A stretch of DNA of 64,000 nucleotides from Streptomyces durmitorensis (GCF_023498005.1 NZ_CP097289.1:8308001-8372000); one strand, 5' to 3'. Counted from the first letter of the stretch, positions 49,655 to 58,863 are shown. The notes: a model not told the origin generated them from the sequence alone. A program made the numbers and translations.

Positions 49655-52378
49655 ATGTCTCCGATTCCCCGCAGGTCCCTGCTCAAGGCCGCCGCAGTGG
49701 CCGGTGCCGCCGCGCAGTTCAGCTGGGCGCTCGGCCGTGGTGACGCCGAAGCCGCTCCCCGCGCGGCGGCTGCCGACGGCCCCGTCTCCGTCGGCTGGCT
49801 GGAGAAGGGAGGGCTCGGTGCCGCGCCCGGCTCCACCTTCGGCGTCCCGTGGCCCAAGGGTGCCCACCCCGCCGGGCAGAGGTTCGCCCTCGCCACCGCC
49901 GACGGCAAGGACATCCCCGTACAGACCTGGACCACCGCCCACTGGCCGGACGGCTCGGTGAAGTGGACGGCACACGCGGTGGGCCCGGCGGCAGGCGCCG
50001 AGAAGTTCACCCTCAAGGCCGGGACGCCCGCCGCACCGGACAAGAAGGTCAGCGTCACCGAGACCCGCCGTGCCATCACCGTCGACACCGGCGTCATCAA
50101 GGCCGTCATCGCCAAGGACGGGGAGCGGCTGGTCGAGTCCGTGACCCGCGACGGCACGAAGATCGCCACCGACGGGCGGCTCGTGCTCCTGCGCCAGGGC
50201 GACCTCGACGACGGCGACCACGGCAACGCCAAGTGGGAGCGGTTCGACGGCGAGATCAGCGGCGCGAAGACGGAGCAGGGCGGGCCGGTGCGTGCCGTCG
50301 TCCGCATCGACGGCAAGCACCGCAAGGGCAGCCGAAGTTGGCTGCCCTTCAGTGTGCGTCTCTACTTCTACGCGGGCGCGGACTCCTTCCGCATGGTGCA
50401 CACCATCACGTACGACGGCGACGCGGAGAAGGACTTCATCCGCGGCCTCGGTGTCCGCTTCAGCGTGCCGATGCGCGACGCGGCGTACGACCGGCACATC
50501 CGGATCGCCGGCGAGGGCAAGGGATTCCTCACCGAGGCGGTCAAGGGCATCACCGGCCTGCGCCGTGACCCCGGCGCCGCCATCCGCACCGCCCAGGTCA
50601 AGGGCGAGAAGCTGCCGGACCCGGCGACCTGGGACCAGCGGGTCACCACCCGCCTGCAGTACGTCCCCACGTGGGGCGACTACACCCTCGCCCAGCTCTC
50701 CGCCGACGGCTTCACCCTGCGCAAGCGCACCAAGCCGGGGCACACCTGGATCACGGCGGGAGGCGGCGGCCGTGCGACCGGATTCGGGTACGTCGGCGGG
50801 GCCGGCGGCGGCTTCTCCTTCGGCCTGCGGGACTTCTGGGAGAAGCACCCCGCCCAGCTGGACATCAGGGGCGCCGCAGGTGACACGGCCGAGGTCACGC
50901 TCTGGCTCTGGTCGCCCGAGGCGCAGCCGATGGACCTGCGCACGTACCACGACGGCATGGGCCAGGACACGTTCCCCGAGCAGATCGAGGGCCTCAACAT
51001 CACCTACGAGGACTACGAACCCGGCTTCGGCACCCCGTACGGCATCGCCCGCACCAGCGAGCTGATGTTCTGGGCGAACGCCGCGACCCCCTCCGCGTCC
51101 GTCCTCGTCGACCAGGCCACCGCAGTGCGCACTCCGCCCCAACTGGCCGCCGCCCCCGAGCATGTGACGAAGACGGGCGTCTTCGGCGGTCTCTTCTCGC
51201 CCGTCGACCGCTCCACGCCCGCGAAGGCCACGATCGAGGACCACCTGGACTTCCTCTTCGCGTACTACAAGGACCAGGCCGAGCAGCGCCGCTGGTACGG
51301 CTTCTGGGACTACGGCGACATCATGCACACCTACGACGAGGACCGGCACCAGTGGCGGTACGACGTCGGCGGCTACGCCTGGGACAACTCCGAGCTCTCG
51401 CCCGACCTGTGGCTCTGGTACGCCTACCTGCGCTCGGGCCGCGCCGACATCTTCCGCTTCGCCGAGGCCATGACCCGCCACACCGGCGAGGTCGACTCCT
51501 ACCACCTCGGCAAGTGGGCGGGCCTCGGCACCCGACACGGAGTGCAGCACTTCGCGGACAGCGCCAAACAGCAGCGGATCTCCACGGCCGTCTACCGTCG
51601 CCCCTACTACTTCCTCACCGCCGACGAGCGGGTCGGCGACCTGATGCACGCCCTGGTCGACTCCGACGAGACGTTCCTCGTCCTCGACCCCCTGCGTAAG
51701 ATCCGCACCGAGCCGTACGAGCCCGACCGCAACGCCCTGTCCATAGGCTTCGGCACCGACTGGAGCGGCCTGGCGGCGGCCTGGCTCACGGAATGGGAGC
51801 GCGGCGGCCCCAAGGCGGCGAAGGCCGAGGCCCGCCTGCGCTCCACCATGGAGACCATCGCCGCCCAGCCGAACGGCTTCGTCCAGGGCAGCGGCCTCTA
51901 CGACCTCGACACCGGAAAGTTCGCGGTGGCCACCGAGCCCGCCGTGAACGTCTCCCACCTCTCCGCGATGTTCGGCCTGGTGGAGATGTGCGCCGAGCTC
52001 ATCGACCTCGTCGACCAGCCGAAGTTCAAATCGGCGTGGCTGGACTACTGCCGCTACTTCAACGCCACCAAGGCCGAGCAGAAGGAGCGCTACGGCAAGG
52101 ACTTCGGCAGCCTGCTGCTCTTCCAGGGCCACTCCCGCCAGGACGCTTACGCCGCCGCCCAGTTGAAGGACGGGAAGCTCGCGACGCGCGCCTGGCAGAA
52201 GTTCCACGACAGCGACGGCTACACGAAGGCCATGAGCTGGGCCAAGACGGACCTGGAAGGCCCTGCGGCCCTGGAGCCCGGGTACGAGAACCTGCGGATC
52301 AACACGAATGAGACCGCACTGTTCGGCCTTGCCGCCATCCAGAATCTCGCCCTGGTCGGCGACCAGCTCTCCGGCTAA
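49655..52378 (+). CDS. Exo-rhamnogalacturonan lyase-like protein, PL26 type (Tat signal)
   Basis: A 907-residue secreted protein. The ATG at 49655 follows AGAGAGGATCACG; the upstream in-frame ATG at 49628 has none. Residues 5-34 (PRRSLLKAAAVAGAAAQFSWALG) are a Tat signal. The N-terminal half is beta-rich (VSVGWLEKGG...FGVPWPKGAH...WPDGSVKWTAHAV), then a domain with Trp/Tyr-rich helices (QRRWYGFWDYGDIMHTYDEDRHQWRYDVGGYAWDNSELSPDLWLWYAYL) like an alpha/alpha barrel. This architecture matches proteins annotated as exo-rhamnogalacturonan lyases. Activity on rhamnogalacturonan fits the operon; the family call is from memory and could be a neighbouring RIFT-barrel family. It ends in TAA and overlaps the GH12 stop by 4 bp. 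Confidence 0.75.
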   Translation: MSPIPRRSLLKAAAVAGAAAQFSWALGRGDAEAAPRAAAADGPVSVGWLEKGGLGAAPGSTFGVPWPKGAHPAGQRFALATADGKDIPVQTWTTAHWPDGSVKWTAHAVGPAAGAEKFTLKAGTPAAPDKKVSVTETRRAITVDTGVIKAVIAKDGERLVESVTRDGTKIATDGRLVLLRQGDLDDGDHGNAKWERFDGEISGAKTEQGGPVRAVVRIDGKHRKGSRSWLPFSVRLYFYAGADSFRMVHTITYDGDAEKDFIRGLGVRFSVPMRDAAYDRHIRIAGEGKGFLTEAVKGITGLRRDPGAAIRTAQVKGEKLPDPATWDQRVTTRLQYVPTWGDYTLAQLSADGFTLRKRTKPGHTWITAGGGGRATGFGYVGGAGGGFSFGLRDFWEKHPAQLDIRGAAGDTAEVTLWLWSPEAQPMDLRTYHDGMGQDTFPEQIEGLNITYEDYEPGFGTPYGIARTSELMFWANAATPSASVLVDQATAVRTPPQLAAAPEHVTKTGVFGGLFSPVDRSTPAKATIEDHLDFLFAYYKDQAEQRRWYGFWDYGDIMHTYDEDRHQWRYDVGGYAWDNSELSPDLWLWYAYLRSGRADIFRFAEAMTRHTGEVDSYHLGKWAGLGTRHGVQHFADSAKQQRISTAVYRRPYYFLTADERVGDLMHALVDSDETFLVLDPLRKIRTEPYEPDRNALSIGFGTDWSGLAAAWLTEWERGGPKAAKAEARLRSTMETIAAQPNGFVQGSGLYDLDTGKFAVATEPAVNVSHLSAMFGLVEMCAELIDLVDQPKFKSAWLDYCRYFNATKAEQKERYGKDFGSLLLFQGHSRQDAYAAAQLKDGKLATRAWQKFHDSDGYTKAMSWAKTDLEGPAALEPGYENLRINTNETALFGLAAIQNLALVGDQLSG

Positions 52379-53088
52379 CCGCCCGACACAGTGAGGGAGT
52401 TGGTGGTGAAGTCGAGCCCTCCGGCCGAGCCGCTGATCTCGTAGCCGAACTGCACGTCGCCGATGGTCTCGTTACCCATCCAGCCCTTGGTGTTCTTGAT
52501 CCACTTGAGGATCGGCAGGACGTCGACGGTCCCGGACGAGGAGTCGGAGGTGCGCAGGAAGGAGAAGACCTCGTTGGCGCCGTTGGTGCCCTTGTAGACC
52601 GCCCAGGTGTGGCCGCCCAGGCTGACGGTGCCCTGGGCGGTGCCGAGCGGGCCTACGTTCCCGTTGTAGTTGACCCAGAGCATGATCTCGTAGTCGTGGT
52701 CGGTGTCCCAGATGTCGTACGAGGAGTTGTAGTCACCTGCCGAGGGGACCTTGACGTCGTACGAGCTCTTGAGCGAGGACAGGGAGTCGATCGGCTTGCC
52801 GATGACCTTCTTGGAGTTCGGGTAGGACTTGATGCCGCTGGTGTTCGGGTGGTCGGCGTGCACGCTCCACCTGGTGCCGGAGTCCGCCGACACGCACTGG
52901 CTGCCCGCGCCCGAGCCCCAGATGTTGTTGTAGAGGGTGTAGCCGTCCAGGGTGGTGTTGCCCCACTGGTCGCAGGAGCTCCAGACGGCGGCCTGCGCGG
53001 GGGCGGATGCGAGCCCGAGCGCCGCGCCCGCCACCAGGGTGGGGGCGAGCAGCAGGCGGGTCAGGGTGCGGCGGGGGTGTCGTGTCAT
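52375..53088 (-). CDS. Secreted GH12 endoglucanase/xyloglucanase
   Basis: A 237-residue beta-jelly-roll enzyme. The ATG at 53088 follows GGAGACCCCAC. Residues 1-33 are a signal peptide ending at AQAA. The mature part starts VWSSCDQWGNTTLDGYTLYNNIWGSGAGSQCV; the nucleophile Glu lies in YEIMLWVNY (usually EIMIW) and the acid Glu in DVQFGYEIS. No CBM is attached. The gene is embedded in the 3' overrun of the GH42 frame (see that entry), and lies in the xyloglucan block. Confidence 0.92.
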   Translation of the reverse strand: MTRHPRRTLTRLLLAPTLVAGAALGLASAPAQAAVWSSCDQWGNTTLDGYTLYNNIWGSGAGSQCVSADSGTRWSVHADHPNTSGIKSYPNSKKVIGKPIDSLSSLKSSYDVKVPSAGDYNSSYDIWDTDHDYEIMLWVNYNGNVGPLGTAQGTVSLGGHTWAVYKGTNGANEVFSFLRTSDSSSGTVDVLPILKWIKNTKGWMGNETIGDVQFGYEISGSAGGLDFTTNSLTVSGG

Positions 53089-55123
53089 GTGGGGTCTCCA
53101 GGGTGGGGGGGGAGGAGCGCCGCGGGTCCGGGTCGGGCCCGCGGTCGTCGTCGGCGTGGCGCAGCACGGCCACACCGTGGCGGCCAAGGGTGATCGTGCC
53201 CTCGGCCTCCTTGCCGGTCAGCAGATCGAGGTGCCTGCCCGGCACGGGCACGGTCACCTGCCCGCGGCCGTGGTGCAGGAGGAACAGGAGATCGCCGCGG
53301 CGTACGGCCTCCACCGCGCGGGGGAGGCCTGCGAGCAGAGGCCGTACGCCTGCTTCGGCGGCCACACGCGCGAGCAGCTCGCGCAGGGCCTCGGGCTCGG
53401 GAAGCGTGGACAGATACCAGGCGCGGTCGTGGCGAAGGACCGCGGGAAGACCGTCGAGCTCGCCGCCCCGGTAGCTCGCGACCGTCTTCGCGCAGTCGTC
53501 GGCCTCCAGCTCCTCCGACCAGAGCGTTCCGGTGAACTCCCCGCAGTCCACGCTCTCCCCGGCATCGAGCGGCCACCACTCGTGCACGGTGCGGATGCCG
53601 AACAGCTCGCGCAGGCGGGCGTCCATGCCGCCGGGCCGCACCCGGTCGTCGGTGTCGGCCACGCCGGTGAGGAAGCCGCAGACGAGGGTGCCCCCGTCGC
53701 GTACGTACGACAGGAGGTTGTCGATCGCGCTGTCGGTGAGGAGGTACAGGTGCGGGACGGCCACCACGCGGTACGGGCTCAGGTCGTGCTCGGGATGGGC
53801 GAAGTCGACGGGAGTGTTCGCCTCCCACAGCGCGCGGTGCCAGGCGCGAAGGACATCGGCGTGGTCGACCAGGGTGGAGGGGCGGCCCTCCTGCTGACTC
53901 GCCCACCAGGAGTTCCAGTCGTGCAGGACGGCCACATCGGCGGTGACGCGCATGCCGGCCACCGCGGGGCCGACCGCGGCGAGTTCGGCGCCGAGCTCCT
54001 TGACCTCCTGGAAGGTGCGGCCGTGCTCGCCCGCGTGGCTGACCATCCCGGAGTGGAACTTCTCCGCGCCCTGCCGGGACTGACGCCACTGGAAGTAGCA
54101 GACGGCGTCCGCGCCGCGCGCCACCGCCTGCCAGGACCAGAGGCGGTTCAGACCGGGCGGCTTGGGGTGGTTCACCCCGCGCCAGTTGACCGGACCCGCC
54201 GCCTGCTCCATCAGCATCCACGGGCCGCCGCCCGCCTGGGAGCGCGTCATGTCCTGGACCAGTGCGCCCTGTTGGGCTCCGAGCGGATCCCTGGGGTCGG
54301 GGTAGATGTCGACGGAGACGACGTCCTCGTGCGCGGCCCACTCCCACGCGTCCTGCCCCGACCACAGCGGCATGAAGTTGGTGGTGACCGGCAGGTGCGG
54401 GGTGTGCGCGGTGACGATGTCCCGCTCGGCGCGGAAGCACTCCAGCCAGGAGTCCGACGTGAAGCGCTTGAAGTCGAGGACCTGGGTCGGGTTCTTCAGG
54501 TAGTGGGCGCGGCGGGGCGGCAGGATCTGCGCCCAGCTGTCGTAGCTCTGGCCCCAGAAGGCGCTGCCCCAGGCCGAGTTGAGAGCGTCGAGGGAGGCGT
54601 ACTTCGCACGGAGCCAGCGGCGGAACGCGACGGCCGCCTCGTCGCCCCAGTCGTAGGTGCAGTATTCGTTGTTGATGTGCCACATCGTGAGCGCGGGGTG
54701 GTGCGCGTACCGGGCCGCCAGGTCCTCGGTGATGGCGGCGGCGTATCTGCGGTAGTCGGCGCTGGAGTGCGCGAAGTGCTGACGCGAGCCCCACCACTCC
54801 ACCTGCCCGTTCTCGTCCCGTGGCAGCGTCTCGGGGTGCAGGCGGCCCAGCCACGGCGGGGGAGCGGAGGTCGGCGTCGCCAGGACGACACCGATGCCGT
54901 GCGCGTGCAGCAGATCCATCAGCCGGTCCAGCCAGCCGAAGTCCCGCTCGCCGGGCCGTGGTTCGAGCCTCGCCCAGGAGAAGACGCCGAGGGTGACGGA
55001 GTTGACCGAGGCCTCGCGCATCAGGCGTACGTCGTCGAGCCAGACCTCCTCCGGCCACTGCTCGGGGTTGTAGTCGCCGCCGAACAGGATCCGGCCGCGG
55101 GTGGTGTCGTCGAGGGAAGGCAT
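52733..55123 (-). CDS. GH42 beta-galactosidase with anomalous 3' extension (possible frameshift)
   Basis: A glycosidase starting at the ATG at 55123, with FGGDYNPEQWPEEVW, the acid/base Glu153 in HINNEY and the nucleophile Glu306 in MLMEQAAGPVNW. No signal peptide is present, so it acts inside the cell, presumably removing galactose from xyloglucan oligosaccharides. GH42 similarity ends near residue 670, but the frame stays open to 52733, giving 796 residues and overlapping the GH12 gene by over 350 bp with Arg/Pro-rich nonsense. A run of eight G at 53105-53112 lies at the break. One extra base there would end the gene at 53085 in an ATGA overlap with the GH12 start, the usual layout in this window. 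Confidence 0.83.
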   Translation of the reverse strand: MPSLDDTTRGRILFGGDYNPEQWPEEVWLDDVRLMREASVNSVTLGVFSWARLEPRPGERDFGWLDRLMDLLHAHGIGVVLATPTSAPPPWLGRLHPETLPRDENGQVEWWGSRQHFAHSSADYRRYAAAITEDLAARYAHHPALTMWHINNEYCTYDWGDEAAVAFRRWLRAKYASLDALNSAWGSAFWGQSYDSWAQILPPRRAHYLKNPTQVLDFKRFTSDSWLECFRAERDIVTAHTPHLPVTTNFMPLWSGQDAWEWAAHEDVVSVDIYPDPRDPLGAQQGALVQDMTRSQAGGGPWMLMEQAAGPVNWRGVNHPKPPGLNRLWSWQAVARGADAVCYFQWRQSRQGAEKFHSGMVSHAGEHGRTFQEVKELGAELAAVGPAVAGMRVTADVAVLHDWNSWWASQQEGRPSTLVDHADVLRAWHRALWEANTPVDFAHPEHDLSPYRVVAVPHLYLLTDSAIDNLLSYVRDGGTLVCGFLTGVADTDDRVRPGGMDARLRELFGIRTVHEWWPLDAGESVDCGEFTGTLWSEELEADDCAKTVASYRGGELDGLPAVLRHDRAWYLSTLPEPEALRELLARVAAEAGVRPLLAGLPRAVEAVRRGDLLFLLHHGRGQVTVPVPGRHLDLLTGKEAEGTITLGRHGVAVLRHADDDRGPDPDPRRSSPPTLETPHDTTPPPHPDPPAARPHPGGGRGARARIRPRAGRRLELLRPVGQHHPGRLHPLQQHLGLGRGQPVRVGGLRHQVERARRPPEHQRHQVLPELQEGHRQADRLPVLAQELVRRQGPLGR
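53105..53112. repeat. G8 homopolymer at the GH42 frame break
   Basis: Eight G in a row (C8 on the coding strand). Nine would place a TGA at 53085-53087; seven would fuse GH42 in frame to GH12. Confidence 0.6.
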
Positions 55124-55131
55124 CGGTGGGA

Positions 55132-56064
55132 TCAGCCCTTCACTGCGCCGGTGAGCATGCCCTGCTTGAAATGCCGCTGTACGAACGGCGAGAGGACGGC
55201 GACCGGCAGGAGCGCCAGGACCATCACGGCCATCTGGATGGCGAGCGGTGACAGATGCCCCGTGTTGATCGCCTGGGCCAGACCCGTCGGCTTCTGCTGT
55301 TTGATCACCAGCTGCTGCATGACGTTCTGGAGCGGCATCATGCCCGGGTCGCTGAGGTAGATCGACGCGTTGAACCACGCGCTCCAGTACCCCACCGCGT
55401 AGAAGAGCGTGATGACCGCGATCACCGCCCGGGACAGGGGCATGACGATCCGCCACAGGATGAGCAGGTCACCGGCCCCGTCGATGCGGGCGCTCTCGAT
55501 CAGCTCCTGCGCCGTGCCCATGAAGAACGCCCGCAGGACGAGGATGTTGAAGACGTTCAGGGCGCTCGGCAGGATCAGCGACAGATAGGTGTCCGTGAGG
55601 CCGAGGCCCTGCACCACCAGATAGGTGGGGATCAGTCCGGCGCCGAAGAACATCGTGGCGACGATCAGCAGCAGGATCGGGCGGTGCAGGACCGATCCCG
55701 GGCGCGAGAGGCCGTAGGCGCACAGGACGGACACCACCATGCTGAAGAGCGTGCCGACGACCGTGACGCCCACGCTGACCAGCGTGGCCCGCGCCACCTG
55801 GCCGCCGCCGAGCAGCTCCTGGTAGTGGACGAAGGTGACACCCCGGGGGATCACCACCAGACCGCCCGTCTCGGTGATCGTCTTCACCGAGGAGAGGCTG
55901 GTGACGACCACCACCCACACCGGGAAGAGGACCGCGAGGCACACCAGGGTCAGCGTCACGCCCTTGGTGGCCAGGCCGGCCCGGGTCGGGGGCTCCTCCC
56001 ACACGGGGCGCAGGCCGGTGCGGCTGCCGGGCTTGATGCCGAAGTTCAAGAGGCCCTGACTCAT
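55132..56064 (-). CDS. Sugar ABC transporter permease (LplC/YtcP type)
   Basis: A 310-residue permease of the MalG-like side with six membrane helices. The EAA loop is QELIESARIDGAGDLLILWRIVMPLSRA and the segment WSAWFNASIYLSDPGMMPLQNVMQQL is characteristic of the LplC/YtcP subfamily. The ATG overlaps the previous permease's stop; 8 bp separate its own stop from the GH42 start, so transporter and galactosidase are co-transcribed. Confidence 0.9.
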   Translation of the reverse strand: MSQGLLNFGIKPGSRTGLRPVWEEPPTRAGLATKGVTLTLVCLAVLFPVWVVVVTSLSSVKTITETGGLVVIPRGVTFVHYQELLGGGQVARATLVSVGVTVVGTLFSMVVSVLCAYGLSRPGSVLHRPILLLIVATMFFGAGLIPTYLVVQGLGLTDTYLSLILPSALNVFNILVLRAFFMGTAQELIESARIDGAGDLLILWRIVMPLSRAVIAVITLFYAVGYWSAWFNASIYLSDPGMMPLQNVMQQLVIKQQKPTGLAQAINTGHLSPLAIQMAVMVLALLPVAVLSPFVQRHFKQGMLTGAVKG

Positions 56065-57080
56065 CGCTTGTACACCCCCTGCTCGCCCATGAGGTGGGCG
56101 GCCTTGTTGGCCCCGAGCACCATCAGGAGGCCGAAGACGCCCTTGACGATGCCGATGGCGGCGCCGTAGCCGAAGTTGCCGTTGTCCAGGCCGGTGTTCC
56201 ATACGTAGGTGTCCAGGACCTCGGAGGCCGTGGGGCCCACGGCGGTGCGCTGGAGCAGGATCTGCTCGAAGCCGACCGTGAGCGCGTTGCCGACCTGGAG
56301 CACGAGCAGCAGCGCCACCACCGGGCGCAGCGCGGGCAGCTGGATGTGCCACATGCGCCGCCAGCGGTTCGCGCCGTCCATCGCCGACGCCTCGTACAGG
56401 TCCGGGCTGACCGCCGCGAGTGCGGCGAGGAAGACGATGACGCCCCAGCCCGCGTCCTTCCAGACCATCTCGAAGGTGACGAGGAATTTGAACAGGCCCG
56501 GGTCGGTCATCAGGTCGAAGCCCTCGTGCCCGTGGTCCCGAAGGACCTGCGCGACAAGCCCCGCCCCGCCGAACATCTGCTGGAAGACCGTGATGACAAG
56601 GACCCAGGAGAAGAAGTGCGGCAGGTAGAGGATCGCCTGGGCGACCGCCCGCACCCGGGGCCGCACGAAGCTGTTGATGAACAGCGCGAGCGCGATCGGC
56701 AGCGGGAAGAACAGCGTCAGCTGGATCGCGAAGATCGCGAGGGTGTTCCTGACCGCCTGCCAGAACAGCCGGTCGTCGGCCATGTGCCGGAAGTGCTCGA
56801 TGCCGATCCAGGGGCTCTGCGTCATCGCCTGGAACGCGTTGTCGGCGATGTAGGGGTCGTAGTCCTGGAAGGCGACCACGTTGCCGATCAGCGGTACGTA
56901 GTTGAAGACGAGCAGGAGCAGCAGCGCGGGCAGCACCATGAGGAGCAGCGCGCGGTCGCGGCGCAGCCGGTGCCGCAGCGGGACGCGGGCAGGTGCCTTC
57001 TTCGCGGGGGGCGCGGCTTCGACGGGCCCGGTGGGCGCCCGCTCGGTGGTGTCGCGCGCGTGAGTCGTGCTCTGGGCCAT
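56061..57080 (-). CDS. Sugar ABC transporter permease (LplB/YtcO type)
   Basis: A 339-residue permease with a 45-residue cytoplasmic N-terminus and six helices. FNYVPLIGNVVAFQDYDP, HFFSWVLVITVFQQMF and the EAA loop PDLYEASAMDGANRWRRMWHIQLPALRP mark the LplB subfamily. The ATG is one base after the binding-protein stop (TGACATG). Confidence 0.9.
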   Translation of the reverse strand: MAQSTTHARDTTERAPTGPVEAAPPAKKAPARVPLRHRLRRDRALLLMVLPALLLLLVFNYVPLIGNVVAFQDYDPYIADNAFQAMTQSPWIGIEHFRHMADDRLFWQAVRNTLAIFAIQLTLFFPLPIALALFINSFVRPRVRAVAQAILYLPHFFSWVLVITVFQQMFGGAGLVAQVLRDHGHEGFDLMTDPGLFKFLVTFEMVWKDAGWGVIVFLAALAAVSPDLYEASAMDGANRWRRMWHIQLPALRPVVALLLVLQVGNALTVGFEQILLQRTAVGPTASEVLDTYVWNTGLDNGNFGYGAAIGIVKGVFGLLMVLGANKAAHLMGEQGVYKR

Positions 57081-57081
57081 G

Positions 57082-58782
57082 TCAGGACGCCGAGTCGCCG
57101 GTCGCCCCGGTCTGATCGAGCAACTTCTTGTACCAGCCGCGCAGCTTGTCGCCGCCGCCCGACTTCCAGTCCGAAGCCGCCTGCTGCATGTCGGAGACCT
57201 TCTTGCGGCCCCGCACGACGTCCTTCTCCAGGTCCTCGAACTCGGCGTTCAGCTCGGTGTACCGGGTCGGCTCGATGATCATCATGCCGTGGAAGAGCGG
57301 CTTCTTCGTGTGCGCGCCCTGGCGCTGCTGCCACCCGACCATGCCCTCGGTGACGTCCGGCAGATCGGGGTAGGCGACGAAGGGCGCCGGGGACGCCAGG
57401 TACTCGTACGTCGAGAAGACTTCGTTGTTGCCCTTGCCGTTCTTGGTGAGGACGCCGTCCTTGAACGTGTGGTGGACGCCCTCGACGCCGTACATGCGAA
57501 GGCGCTGTTCCTTCGAACCGTAGGGAGCGGCTGTGTAGTTGGCGAGGGCGAGGATGTCGCGGACGGTCTTCTCGTCGGCCTTCTCGCTGATGAACGTCCA
57601 GATGTCGGCGGGCGGACGCGCGTACAGGGTGGGCGCGCCGCCGTCGGCGGAGAAGTAGTCGAACGCCTCCATGCGGAACTTCTTGTTGTCCACGCGCTGC
57701 ACGGCCGCCTTGCCGTACCAGTCGGACAGGTCCTGGCAGTACATCCAGACCTTGCCCGCCGCGCACAGGTCGCCGATGCTGCCGGTCTCGGCCTTCGCGT
57801 CGGGGTGGACGAAGCCCGCCGAGTAGAGCTTGCGCGACCACTCCAGGGCTTCCAGGTACTCATCGGTCTCGTAGCGGTTGACGAGCTTGCCGTCGACGAG
57901 CTTCCAGTAGTACGGCTTCTCCGGGAGCACACCGAAGATGTTCCAGGCCGCCCAGCTCATGTCGCCGCACGCCCACACCTTGCTCTTGGGGGCGTTGAGC
58001 TGCTTGCACAGGTCGTAGAACTCCTGGGCGCTGGTGGGCGCTTCGAGCCCCTCCTTCTCGAAGAGGTCGGTGCGGTAGAACGGCGCGATGTTCGGCGTGG
58101 TGGCGGAGGGCATCGGCAGGCCGCGCAGCTTGCCGCCGAAGATGGAGCGCTGCCAGGCGCCGGTGGGGATCGCGGCGAGGTTCGGATACTCCTTGATCTT
58201 GTCGCCGCTCAGGTAGGGGCCGAGGTCCGCGAACTTGTTGGCGATGGCGCTCGGTATCTTGCCGGTCAGCTCCCAGCCGGGCACGACCACGGCGTCCGGG
58301 ACGCCGCTGGAGGCGAGGACCGCGCCCAGCTTCTGGCCGTACGTGTCGCCCTGCTGGTTCTGCCACTTGACGCGGACGCCGGCCGCCTCGTCCATCGCCG
58401 CCCAGTAGGGATTGCCCTGCTTGGGTACGTTCCCCCAGATCGGCGCCATGACGGTGAACTCGCCGCCCCTGCCGAGCTTCTGAGGAACCGACACCTTCAG
58501 GTCGGCCGCCGGGAGGGCCTTGGTGAAGCCCGCCGCCGAGCCGTTCTTGGCGGGGATGTCCGGGCTGGCCAGGGACGACGCGGCGTACGTCGGGAGCAGG
58601 CCCTTGAGCTTCTTCCCCGTCGTGGTGCCCTCGTTCTTCGACCCGCTGCCCCCGCAGGCCGTGAGCAGTGGGGCCCCGCCTGCCACGACGAGCGCGGCCA
58701 GGCCGGAGTGGGCGAGGAAGGTTCTCCGGCTCGATCCGGGGCGTCCCGAACGGGAGCTGGTGGAGGGGGAGTTCGGCGTCAT
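57082..58782 (-). CDS. Oligosaccharide ABC transporter binding lipoprotein (LplA type)
   Basis: A 566-residue binding protein, longer than the CUT1 proteins elsewhere in the window, as is usual for LplA-type proteins that take larger glycans. The ATG at 58782 follows GAAGGGTTGACGCA; the longer frame from 58815 is unlikely. Residues 18-41 hold a twin-Arg (GSSRRTFLAHSG) and a lipobox (LLTAC), a Tat lipoprotein signal. The mature part includes ASPDIPAKNGSAAGFTKALPAADLKVSV and a C-terminal helical KKLLDQTGATG tail. With GH12, GH42, GH3 and GH31 around it, xyloglucan oligosaccharides are the likely cargo. Confidence 0.88.
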   Translation of the reverse strand: MTPNSPSTSSRSGRPGSSRRTFLAHSGLAALVVAGGAPLLTACGGSGSKNEGTTTGKKLKGLLPTYAASSLASPDIPAKNGSAAGFTKALPAADLKVSVPQKLGRGGEFTVMAPIWGNVPKQGNPYWAAMDEAAGVRVKWQNQQGDTYGQKLGAVLASSGVPDAVVVPGWELTGKIPSAIANKFADLGPYLSGDKIKEYPNLAAIPTGAWQRSIFGGKLRGLPMPSATTPNIAPFYRTDLFEKEGLEAPTSAQEFYDLCKQLNAPKSKVWACGDMSWAAWNIFGVLPEKPYYWKLVDGKLVNRYETDEYLEALEWSRKLYSAGFVHPDAKAETGSIGDLCAAGKVWMYCQDLSDWYGKAAVQRVDNKKFRMEAFDYFSADGGAPTLYARPPADIWTFISEKADEKTVRDILALANYTAAPYGSKEQRLRMYGVEGVHHTFKDGVLTKNGKGNNEVFSTYEYLASPAPFVAYPDLPDVTEGMVGWQQRQGAHTKKPLFHGMMIIEPTRYTELNAEFEDLEKDVVRGRKKVSDMQQAASDWKSGGGDKLRGWYKKLLDQTGATGDSAS

Positions 58783-58839
58783 TGCGTCAACCCTTCGTGG
58801 CGCGCGCCCGGACACACGGCGGTCACCGCCGGTCGGCTT

Positions 58840-58853
58840 TCGAAGCGCTTCGA
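58840..58853. promoter_or_regulatory. LacI-type operator TCGAAGCGCTTCGA before the LplA-like gene
   Basis: Perfect palindrome starting about 10 bp after the -10 of the minus-strand promoter, so at about +4 to +17. Confidence 0.72.
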
Positions 58854-58863
58854 TGTTGCTGCG

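Noticed and set aside
53085..55058. Open frame on the minus strand overlapping GH42
   Set aside because: Arg/Ala/Pro-rich shadow with no protein-like pattern; its only value is that its stop at 53085 shows where GH42 would end after a +1 shift.
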